DNA from: Patescibacteria group bacterium UBA6164
Lineage (GTDB): Bacteria > Patescibacteriota > Gracilibacteria > BD1-5 > UBA6164
Length of the DNA: 64,000 nt
Assembly: GCA_002422305.1 (NCBI GenBank)
Contig: DIUG01000011.1
Coordinates: 1 to 64,000, forward strand
Direction of reading: 5' to 3'
The notes below the pieces were generated by a model. The model did not search any database, was not told the DNA's origin, and was given only the letters and a program-made list of their open reading frames with translations. The translations under genes and the position numbers were made by a program. This document shows positions 33,330 through 43,007 of the stretch, piece by piece; position 1 is the first letter of the stretch; every line of letters starts with the position of its first letter.

Positions 33330-33397
33330 TGAAAATATTTTTAGAAAAATATAATTGGGATTATATAATAAAAGAGTTTAATATTTTAATAAATTAG
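33329..33397 (+). pseudogene. glycosyltransferase tail fragment
   Basis: 22 codons, MKIFLEKYNWDYIIKEFNIL plus IN. This is the pattern of a GT4 C-terminus (aromatic-W-x-x-I then a helix). Nothing else of the gene remains; it abuts a glycosyltransferase head 10 bases later. Confidence 0.5.
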
Positions 33398-33407
33398 TTA
33401 TTTTATT

Positions 33408-33476
33408 ATGAGGATATTACATATAATAGATAGCATGTGATTATGATGAGCTCAAACTGTTGTTAAATGATTATAA
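33408..33476 (+). pseudogene. glycosyltransferase head fragment
   Basis: 22 codons, MRILHIIDSMGLGGAQTVVK plus GL, then TAA. The IDSxxxGGAQ pattern is the canonical beginning of GT4 enzymes. The frame closes in the adjacent tandem repeat, so only the head is left. Confidence 0.6.
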
Positions 33477-33553
33477 ATTATAACATTACATAAAATCTAT
33501 GTTATAAAATCTATAAAATTATAACATTATAGTGAGTCTATGTTATAAAATCT
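33476..33553. repeat. two tandem 37-bp repeats with internal inverted arms
   Basis: Repeat units 33476-33512 and 33517-33553 share AATTATAACATTA and TCTATGTTATAAAATCT around a variable 7-base centre. In each unit TTATAACAT and ATGTTATAA form a 9-bp inverted pair. The block follows a truncated glycosyltransferase and precedes the ATP-grasp gene; a paired operator is possible. Confidence 0.65.
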
Positions 33554-33575
33554 TTTAACTTTTAACCTTATATCT

Positions 33576-34460
33576 ATGAACAAAAAACAATATTACCAAG
33601 AAATAGCAAAAAGAAAAGCAAAATCTTTTTTATGATTTTTTGTGAAATATATCCCAGATGAATTATTTATAAAAATAGTTTATTTTATGAAGTTTAAAAA
33701 ATGGATTGATTTAGATAATCCTAAGACTTTTAATGAAAAAGTACAATATTTGAAATTAAAACAAACTGATCAAATATATAGTGATTTAGCTGATAAATTT
33801 AAAGTAAGAGAATATATAAAAGAAAAGCTGTGAGAAGAAGTTTTGACAAAATTTTATTGGTATTGAAAAGATCCAATGCAAATTCCTTTTGATACATTAC
33901 CAAAAAAGTTTGTAATCAAATGTAATCATTGAAGTGGTTATAATATAATAGTTCCTGATAAAAATAAACTTGATATTAAACAAACTATACATATAGTAAA
34001 TTTACGGATGAAGGAAGATTATCGGATTTTTAATAGAGAATTACAATATAAAAATATTGATAAGATGATAATTATTGAGGAATTTTTGGAGGATGAGGAA
34101 TTTAAATATCCTATAGAATATAAAAGTTTTTGCTTTTGATGAAAATCTCTTTTCATTTTATTAGATTATAATAAAAAAAGAGCCATTTTTGATAGAGAAT
34201 GAAAAAAAATGGATTTTGATATAAAATTTAGTAATTATAATTGAGAAGAAGAAAAATTTTATTCAATTGATAAAATAGTGAATTATTCCGAAATACTATC
34301 TAAATGATTTGTTTATACAAGAGTTGATTTTTATATTTCCAATAAAAAAATACTCTTTTGAGAAATAACTTTTTTTTCCTGAAGTTGACATTCAATTTTT
34401 TTACCAAATCATGATGAGTTAGATAAGAAGTATTGAAATATGATTTTATTAGATAAGTAA
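33576..34460 (+). CDS. TupA-like ATP-grasp enzyme
   Basis: 294 aa. NPKTFNEKVQYLKLKQTDQI, DKFKVREYIKEKLGEEVLTK, FVIKCNHGSGYNIIVPDK (nucleotide-binding loop) and IIIEEFLEDEEFKYPIEYKS, ending RVDFYISNKKILFGEITFFS, follow the TupA-like family. These occur in capsule and teichuronopeptide loci, where they are thought to join an amino acid or similar group to a sugar acid. The start has a diverged copy at 32127. It runs 5 bases before wzx. Confidence 0.88.
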
Positions 34461-34465
34461 AAGAA

Positions 34466-35713
34466 ATGAATAAAATTTTAATTGAGACATCATGGAGTTT
34501 TGCTACAAAAATAATTACTATGATTTTATTCTTTGGAATAAATATCTTTTTAGCAAGAAAAATAGGAGTAGAACTCTTTTGAGTCTGGAGTTTTTTATTC
34601 TCTTTTGTTACTATTGTTTCAATAATATCATTTTTTTGACTAAATTTATCAATAAAAAAATTTACAGCAGAATACAATGAAACAGAAAATTTAAAATCTT
34701 TAATAAAGGGCTGATTAACTTTGAGAGTAATTATTAGTTTTATTTTTGTTTTAGTAATGTTTTTTTTATATAAACCTATTGTTTATATTATTTGAAAACC
34801 TGAACTTGAAGTATTATTTTTATATAGTATTCCTTTGATATTTTTATCTGGTATGGTAGAATTTTTAAAATATATTTTTATGTGATTACACAGAATAAAA
34901 TATAATTTTATAATAAATTTATTTGAATATTGATTAAAACTATTATTAATAATTCTTTTTTTTAGTTTCTCTATATCAATAACAAGTATCATATCCAGTT
35001 TTATATGAGCAATGTTTATTACTACAATAGTATGAATTTATTTATTATATATGAATTTTTATAAAGATTTAATTTGAAATAATAAAGATTTTAAAAAGGA
35101 TATATTAAATTATTCTTACCCATTTATAATTATTGCTATATGATTTATAGCTATTACTGAAATAGATACTTTTATGCTTGGTATTATGTCTACAAATGAA
35201 GAAGTTTGATTTTATGCAGTAGCAAAATCAATAATACTTTATGCTCCACATATTACAACTGCTATTGCAATGTGAATTATGCCTATTTTTGCAAAAATGA
35301 ATGATGAAAACAAAAAAGAATTAAAGAAAAAACTTATAAAGTTAATAAAGTTTAATAGTTTATTATTTACTTTTATAGTTTTATGAATAGTTTTTTTGTC
35401 TCCTTATTTAATCCCTTTTATTTTTTGAATTGAGTATATTTGAGCTGTTCTACCTTTACAAATACTTAGTATTTATTTATTTTTGTATGCTAATTCAGTT
35501 ATATTAAATGATTTTTTAGATTATACATGAAAAAATAAAAAAAGAGCATATTATATGCTCTTAATTCTTGTATTAAGTATTATTTTGAATTATATTCTTA
35601 TTCCAAAATATTGAGCTGTTTGAGCATCAATATGAACTAGTATATCATATTCAATATATTTTTTATTAAATAGTATTGAGGTTAAAAGAACTATTTCTTC
35701 CGTATTCAAATAA
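34466..35713 (+). CDS. wzx: polysaccharide flippase (Wzx, MOP superfamily)
   Basis: 415 aa with about 12 hydrophobic segments. LIETSWSFATKIITMILFFG and NIFLARKIGVELFGVWSFFF are the usual start; NYSYPFIIIAIGFIAITEID and FMLGIMSTNEEVGFYAVAKS mark the central pair of helices, and YLFLYANSVILNDFLDYTGK the end. It would flip lipid-linked repeat units outward. Its last 23 bases overlap the convergent membrane gene. Confidence 0.9.
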
Positions 35714-37823
35714 CTGTATCTCAATATTTTTTAACCTCCCATATAGGTGGAGTATTATTTAAATATCGTTGTAAATGTTCAGTATTATATTTAAGTGTAA
35801 AATGATATGGTATTATTAAATAATCTGCATCATCGTATCAATATCTTGATGTAATATTAATAGTATTATTTTTTAAATCTTCTTTTATTGCTGAACTTAT
35901 CCATCAATAATAAGCTATATTACTATTACTAAATATATCTTCATTTTTATTTATATAATCAATTGCATTTTTTGTATAGGAAAACCATTCCGAATAATGT
36001 AAAATATTTTTATTAAATAATTGATTTTGGTAAATTATAGTACTTTTTATTTCTCAACTTTCAAATTTATCATAAACAAAATTAAGTGTACTTACAAATA
36101 AAATTAATCATATAATATATTTATTTTTAAATAATAAAAGTAATAATATTATTATTAATGGATAAAATACCATTAAATATTTTCAATTTGCGAATAGATG
36201 AGGATATATTCAAATATCTGTTCATGATCTTACATATCAAATATAAAAAATTGCCATTAAAAATAAATATATACTTAAAATTAATAAAAAATCAATTATT
36301 GAATTTTCTTTAAATATTATATATAATAAGGATATAAAAAATATTAAAAATAAAGTGAGAGGCATAAAAATAATGAAATTTAACATTGAGAGATTAATGA
36401 AATCAATGATCAAAAGTTCTTTATAAGACTCAATATTCATTACAAAATTTAGATATATATATTCTTTATTTATTAATATATATATACAGTATAAAAATAA
36501 TAATAAAGATAATAACTTTAAACATATCATAAAAAAATATTTTCAATATACTTTATATTTAATAATTTTATCAATATAATATAATCAAAATATTAATATA
36601 ATATTTATTAGTAAAAATTTATCTACTGATGTTATGAAAATATATTCCGGATATATTAATAATAAAGGAGATATAACAAAAGAACTTATAATAAAACTAA
36701 TCGTAAAATAAAAGAAAAAATATTTTAATTTATTTTTGTATAATGATATATTGTTTAAAGTTATTTTATTATCTATAATAAAATAAATAATAGGAGTTAA
36801 TAGTATTAATGAAATTAGCCAATAAGACTTAAAAGATGTAAATGAGGCTAAAGAATAAAATATTCATGAAATTATTGCTATTTTATAATTAAATCATTTA
36901 TATAATAAATGTATTATTCATAAAATAGGTATTACTATTAATAATCCATTTATACTATCATGATTTACAACTCTAGAATAAGCTTGAAAAAGAGGAAAAA
37001 TTAATATAATAAATGAAGTATAATATGCAATATTTTTATTAAAAATTTTTTTTATAATTCAAAATATAAAAAAAAGAGAAATTAAATTAAATATTATAAC
37101 TCATAGTCTTGATAAAAAAAAGTAAATATTCCATGAAAAAGTATTTGTTCAATATACTAAATTAAAATAAGGATAAGCTAATAATTGAGTATATATTTTA
37201 GTTAATCAACTTGATAAAACTATAGTGGTTCATTCTAAATTTAAACTTAATAATGAATTAAAGTATACAATTGTATCAGAATATAAATATGAAGAATTAT
37301 ATTGTCATAAATAATCTGGGACAACAGTATAATCTATATGTCATGGATATCCTATCCAACGAAATTCATCATTATAATAATCTTTTCATAAATCAGGTAT
37401 TGTAGATATAAAAAAACATCATAATCAAATTAAAAGTAATCCACCTTTTACCCCCTCTCCATACATCCACTTAACCACCCCCCTCACCACAGGAATTTTA
37501 TTTACTCTCGGAAACTTACTCCCAAACTCTTTTTTCCTCTCTTCCTCTTCAAACAATTCTTTCTCTTGCTCTTCCTCTATACTCTCAATTTTATCTTTAT
37601 TTGCATAAAAAAGCAAACTCCCACTCACAATAGCAAAAACTATTATTCCATATTGAATAGCTAAAATATTATTTAATATTTTAGCTCAAAGTTCATAATT
37701 TTGTATATCAAATCAAAAAATAGAAGTACTAAATATTTGAGCGAAAACAAGAATACATAAACATGTAATAAATATAATGGAAAGATTATTAACAAATTGT
37801 TCTTTGGTAAAATTATTTTGCAT
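35691..37823 (-). CDS. large multispanning membrane protein (possible GT-C enzyme or polymerase)
   Basis: 710 aa with roughly 12 hydrophobic segments and a soluble C-terminal 150 residues. The loop FRWIGYPGHIDYTVVPDYLG after an N-terminal helix pair and the overall plan resemble GT39/GT-C-type glycosyltransferases or PgbA-like proteins, but no decisive motif is seen. Residues about 66-133 use only GGN glycine codons and are far more GC-rich than the rest, with a charged EEEQEKELFEEEERKKE stretch. A role in transfer or polymerisation of lipid-linked sugars is inferred from the neighbourhood. Confidence 0.65.
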
Positions 37824-37838
37824 TTTTAAAAGTTATTG

Positions 37839-38000
37839 TTATGAATTAAGTTTTTTAATATTTTCATTTAATTTTTTTATTATTTCATAAGTAGCAATTG
37901 CTATAGGTTTTGTAGCTGTTCTAAGAGAATATTCTACTACAAGTTTATTTTTTCTTTTACAAAGAATTATTCATACAGAAGGATTTTCAATAGAATTTTA
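37839..38000 (-). pseudogene. DUF1016 C-terminal fragment
   Basis: Minus strand reads NSIENPSVGIILCKRKNK then LVVEYSLRTATKPIAIATYE and IIKKLNENIKKLNS to a stop. This is the last part of a DUF1016 protein (compare GIILCKTKNRVIVEYALKD at 32301). A stop codon lies just upstream in the same frame, and the body is missing. The following 150 bases to 38163 hold no frame I recognise. Confidence 0.65.
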
Positions 38001-38163
38001 GCATATATTTCAAATTTCTTTCTCAATATCACGAATTCTCTCAAAATTCTTTTATAAGATCTAAGGGAGAGAATTAGGCCTTTAGGTCATCCTATGGACA
38101 AGAGTTGGTTATTTTCCTACAAGTCTAATATTAAGTAATGAGATTTTGAAATATATATTTAAA

Positions 38164-38364
38164 CTATTTCTCCTCTTTTTCAAAACTATCAATTATCATT
38201 TTTCAAAAAATAAATATAGCAATTCACAATATTATTAAAAGTGAAATTTTATTTGATAATATTTTTCAAAGAAACAAATTATCAAAATTTAGCTGTATAT
38301 TTCCAATAAACATTAATATGATAAAAATCAATATTAATACAAAAAATAATAAAAGTTCTTTCAT
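38164..38364 (-). CDS. small two-helix membrane protein, 66 aa
   Basis: MKELLLFFVLILIFIILMFI begins a strong membrane helix; a second (ISLLIILGIAIFIFGKMII) follows, then a charged tail DSFEKEEK. LapA-like proteins have such a plan, but sequence alone does not name it. Stand-alone between a decayed DUF1016 and the AbiEi promoter. Confidence 0.5.
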
Positions 38365-38447
38365 AAATTGACTTTTTAATAAATTATTATATAATATATT
38401 ATACTTATTTTTTATATAATGCAAATATTTATGAAAAAAATAATATT

Positions 38448-38475
38448 TTGATTTATTAATAATTTATATTATAAT
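38448..38475 (+). promoter_or_regulatory. promoter for the AbiEi-like gene
   Basis: TTGATT, 16-base spacer, TATAAT. The stretch from TTATAATTCTTTTAGTT to GAAATG nearly repeats the leader of the GT4 at 30263, so the leader was probably duplicated together with neighbouring genes. Confidence 0.55.
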
Positions 38476-38508
38476 TCTTTTAGTTGTACTTTTTTACTAC
38501 CTATAGAA

Positions 38509-39126
38509 ATGAAATATATAGATATTCAAAAAAAACTTGAAAAATTAAAAGTATTTTGAGTAGAAGATTTAAAAATACTTGATGATAAGTATGATAAATC
38601 AAAGGTTATGAAATGGAAAAAAGCTTGACATATAAAGCAAATAATAAGATGATATTATATTTTAGAAAAAATAAATATAAACCAAAATATACTTTTTAAA
38701 ATCTCAAATAAAATATATTCTCCTAGTTATATTTCACTAGAGAGTGCTTTTTCATACTATAATTTAATTCCTGAACAAACTTTTATTACAACTGCTGTTT
38801 CTACAAAAAAAACTAGTTGTTTTAATACAGATATTTGAGTATTTGATTATAAAAAAATTAAAACGGATTTATTTTGGTGATATAATATTATAAAAATGTG
38901 AGAAAATAAAATATTATTAGCTAGTTTAGAAAAAGCATTGATAGATTATTTTTATTTAGATAGTAATATAAAAAGTATAGATGATTTCGAATTTCTTAGA
39001 TTTAATAAAATAACTCTAAATGAAAAACTGGATAAATGACTATTAAAAAAATATTGATATATATTAAATAGCAAAAATATAATTGATAAAATTAATTTAC
39101 TTCTTAAATATATTGAAAATGATTAA
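38509..39126 (+). CDS. AbiEi-like type IV antitoxin / transcriptional regulator
   Basis: 205 aa. The N-terminal winged-helix part has VEDLKILDDKYDKSKVMKWK and IIRGYYILEKINI; the C-terminal antitoxin part has YSPSYISLESAFSYYNLIPE, TTAVSTKKTSCFNTDIG and ASLEKALIDYFYLD. These are the AbiEi_4 signatures. AbiEi normally precedes the nucleotidyltransferase toxin AbiEii, but here the next gene is a GT-C protein, so this is an orphan antitoxin. Confidence 0.85.
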
Positions 39127-39145
39127 CTTAGAAATATAAAGCTTT

Positions 39146-40669
39146 ATGAAAAAAATAATATTCTATATACTACTTTCTCTTATATTCATTTATTGAATTT
39201 ATTTGAGATATTATGAGCTATGAACTTGATCATTTTGGATAGATGAATGATATAGCTCTATTATTTCATATTTTTCTTATTTAAATGGTTTTGCTCCTTA
39301 TTTAAATACTGAAAGATATGATTTTCAATATTATATTTTTACATTTTTTCAAACTCTAAGTTTTAATTTTTTATGAGTTAGTGATTTTTCTGCAAGAATC
39401 CCTAGTTTTATTTTTTGAGTATTAAATATAATTATTGTTTATATATTTTCAAAAGAATTATTAAAAAATAATAAATATAAAAGTTTATGAATAATATTTA
39501 TTATGTTTTTATTCACTTTTTCTACATGGCAAATAATATGGTCTAGAGAAGCTAGATTTTATGAATTATTATCATTTATATATTTAATTAATATATATTT
39601 ACTATGGAAATATTATATAGATAATAATAATTCATTTTATTTTCTATGGTTTTTAATAATATCTTTCATTTGAATAATATTTCATCCTTTTTGCTTTTGA
39701 TTAATTTTTATATGATTTTTATGTGCTTTATATAAAAAATTTAAAAAGTATAGAGATATTTCACTTATTTTTATTGTATTAATTATTTATATAATTATTG
39801 ATTTAAGTTTTAAATATATAAATATATGAAGTATTAATATTTCTAGTTCTATACCTCGCCTAAATAATATATGAGATTATAATTATATAAATTATTTATT
39901 TTTTTATATAAAAAGTATTTACTCTCAACTTTGAATAATATTTATATCATATATTTTTTGAATTATTTATTTTATTTATAATAAAAAGATCTTTGAATTT
40001 ATAATTTTTTGACTAATTGTAATTATAAATATCTGATTTATATCTTATTGATATATGGCACATACTAGATATATGTTTCATATTTATTCTATAATAACCC
40101 TTATTTGATGATATAGTTTAGTTATTTTTTTTAATTATTTAATAAATAATTATAATTATAAATTTAAAAAAACTCTAATTATAGCTTCATTTATAATATC
40201 TATATTTAGTTTATACCAAACATATAGTATAAATTTAATACCTCAAAAATATTATTATATAGATTTTACATCACCAAAACCAAATTTTAAGACAACTTAT
40301 AAGTATTTAGAAGAAAATTATGAAAAATATTCTATAATCTCTTGATTTCCTCAATTATGTTATTGGTATAATTTAGATAATCCTGAGATATGTAGTTATT
40401 CACTAAGATTAAATCTAGTATGAAATAAAAATTTAGAGAAAAATATAGAGAAAAATAAAAATGAAAATTATACAAATATAAAATATTTAGATAATTTTAA
40501 AAATATAGATAATCTGAATAATTATTTTTTTGTAATAGATGATTTAACTATAAAAAATATTATAGATAAAAAACTTTTAACCGATATAAAAAATAATTGT
40601 AATATGATTTATAAAGATATATGAAATGGTGAAAGTAGCAATTTTATATGAATTTGGAAGTGTAGATAA
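39146..40669 (+). CDS. GT39/ArnT-like membrane glycosyltransferase
   Basis: 507 aa with about 11 hydrophobic segments. SFWIDEGYSSIISYFSYLNG after the first helix is the Asp-Glu lumenal motif of the PMT/ArnT GT-C superfamily; NFLGVSDFSARIPSFIFGVL and WSREARFYELLSFIYLINIY follow as expected. A 150-residue soluble C-terminus ends the protein. It would use polyprenyl-phosphate sugar, such as that made by the GtrB-like enzyme at 29225. Confidence 0.85.
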
Positions 40670-40810
40670 GTTTTTATTATAAATATTGATTTTTTGACAA
40701 AAATATGTTAAATAAACTTGACTTTTATTTATATATATATATAACACTTATATATTAATAATATTTTTATCAAAAAAGATATTATTAAATATAAAATTTT
40801 TACCTTTATA

Positions 40811-42001
40811 ATGCTAAATTATATGAAAGATACTTATATATCAAAATTAACTAAAAATAGTTGATTTATGTTTTGAACTGTTATAATATTATTATTATTT
40901 CTTGTTACAAATCTTCCTGCAATAGCTTGAATCGTATGAATTTGAATAATGTGATATTGAAGTGATGGTGATTACAATAATCCAAGTATTAGCCTTTCTT
41001 GATCTATTCAAGTTTGAACATGAGAAACTTTAACTTGAGCGGTTGCTTTTAATACTACACAAGCAATTAATTTTTTAAATGGTTCTATTAATGTTATAAT
41101 ACCAAATGGTACTGAAATAACAAATTCTACTTGAACTTGATTTAATATTACAGAAATATCAACTAGTGTTTTAACTAGTTTACCTATTGCTATAGCTTCA
41201 AATGAAGAAGAAATTTGAAAAATATATTTTTGAATTAATTGATTAAAATTGAATTTTTCAAAACCTGTAAAGTTACAAATACCTGTAAATACAACAAAAT
41301 CAACAGTTAAAATAAAAGCTAAACATTTTTGAATAGATTGATATCAAACATTTGCTTTAACTGATACATTAGGTTCTAGTTGTAATAATTGATATGCTAG
41401 CCCAACTGCAAATACTGCTAATGTAGTAAATTGAATAGCAACTATATATACTTGTTCAGCTTCTAGCTTTGTAGCTGTTACAGATAAAAATGTAGTGATT
41501 GTTTCTACTTGAGGTTGAAGTTCTGGTGGTGGATGAGGAGGTTGATCTTTATTAAGTAGAGATAATTGTCCAAATTGAGATTTTTCACCAAGTTATTATG
41601 ATAGAAAATGTTGAGCTACTCCAGTAGTTTATGTAGATAAAGATTCTACTAAAACTGGTTCTTTAGTTTATACTGATGAAACACCTATTATAAATAATAC
41701 TGGTTCTATAATTAACTGAAAAAAAATAAAACTTACATATAAATGAATTGATATATTAGTTATTGATTGATATGCAATATCTAAAAAAACTGCTATTGTT
41801 GCTAAAAAGATAATAGACAATAATAAGATAAGTTTTGAGAAAAAAGAAAATTATGTAAAAAGATTAAATGAATTTTTGTTGTCAAAATACGAAATTGATA
41901 CACAAAATGAAAAACTTAAAAAACTTAAAAATAAATATATAAAACAATATTTTCTTTTAAGATCATTACATAAAGAAATTATAAATGATTTAAAATCATA
42001 A
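40811..42001 (+). CDS. secreted surface protein with glycine- and cysteine-rich region
   Basis: 396 aa. A membrane/signal segment (VIILLLFLVTNLPAIAGIVG) is followed by beta-rich extracellular sequence, a Gly-Ser linker (GGGSSGGGGGGS near residue 235), then SRDNCPNGDFSPSYYDRKCG, a short Cys-framed motif. The C-terminal 120 residues are lysine-rich and helical. A -35-like TTGACT at 40719 and an AT-rich -10 region lie about 70 bases upstream. No enzymatic domain is seen; probably an anchored surface structure. Confidence 0.75.
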
Positions 42002-42028
42002 AAAAACACTTAATATTAAGTGTTTTTT
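42001..42028. terminator. bidirectional terminator
   Basis: Perfect 13-base arms AAAAAACACTTAA and TTAAGTGTTTTTT around two bases, between convergent genes ending at 42001 and 42036. T and A runs on each side suit both strands. Confidence 0.8.
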
Positions 42029-42035
42029 TATGATT

Positions 42036-42983
42036 TTAAATCTCAACTAATCAATACAGAAATTTTATATTATAAAATCATTTTTTATCTTTAACTTTTT
42101 CATATACTGCCTTTAGTGTTTCATATCATTCAGCATGCTTTTTTTCTGATTTTAAAATATTTAATACTTCCATGATATCTTTTCAAGATCATAATAATTG
42201 TCAAAAATATCTATTTCTAGAATTACCAAAACATGTAGCGACAATATCTCAACCAAGAGAATAATAAGAAAAATCTAAATCTTTACTTCATCAATATAAT
42301 TTAATTATTTCCTTCATTTCATCATAAAAATCTACTAAATAATATCCTATACTAGATTTTTCTAATCATTTTCATTCATAATATCATACCATTATAGCCA
42401 TAATATTTTTTAAACTTCCATATAATTCTATGTTCACAATATTTGTTTGTATTTTTATTTTTAAAAAATTACTTTGTAATAACAATTTTATTTTATTTCA
42501 AATAACAATATTTTTTATTCATAAATCTGCTCAAAGCATTTTTCACTCAACGACTTCAGAAGCTATCATTCATCATGATAAAATAGAATAATTATATTCT
42601 TTTCATTTCAATATTTCATCAATCATTTCACTAATTGGCTTATTATATTTTATATCAATTCATTTTGCTAAATTTAAAATAGTAACTCCTGTTTTTAATT
42701 TATCTTTTATTGAATTCATACTAGATGAAATAAATTGTGTAGGTATTGCTATTATTAGTAAATCAATTTCTTTTATTATATCATTATAATCATCTATTAT
42801 AATTACATTTTTTGGAAGTTCATGTCAAGGGAAAAAATATAAATGTTGTCTACTCTTTTGTACAAAATCTATTAATTCTTTGTTTAGTTCATAAACATAT
42901 AAAATTTGTTCAGGATTATTTTCTCAAAGCATTTTATTTATAGCAAATCAAAAAGCTCAAAATCATAATGTAAGTATTTTCAT
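42036..42983 (-). CDS. gpsA: NAD(P)-dependent glycerol-3-phosphate dehydrogenase
   Basis: 315 aa. ILTLGFGAFGFAINKMLGEN is the cofactor site, IDLLIIAIPTQFISSSMNSI and ILNLAKGIDIKYNKPISEMI (catalytic Lys), YSILSGGMIASEVVEGKMLG and VNIELYGSLKNIMAIMVGYY match GpsA blocks. It makes glycerol-3-phosphate for phospholipid synthesis. Some family residues differ (SGGMIA where SGPSFA is usual), so specificity is a little uncertain. Confidence 0.82.
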
Positions 42984-43007
42984 AAATTTAAAGTTAAATA
43001 TTTTTAT

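Noticed and set aside
38001..38163. Possible gene or repeat with CCTTTAGG/CCTAAAGG-like bases
   Set aside because: The stretch holds some GC-richer words and a short inverted pair but no open frame and no clear match to the other repeats; left as unexplained decayed sequence next to the DUF1016 fragment.
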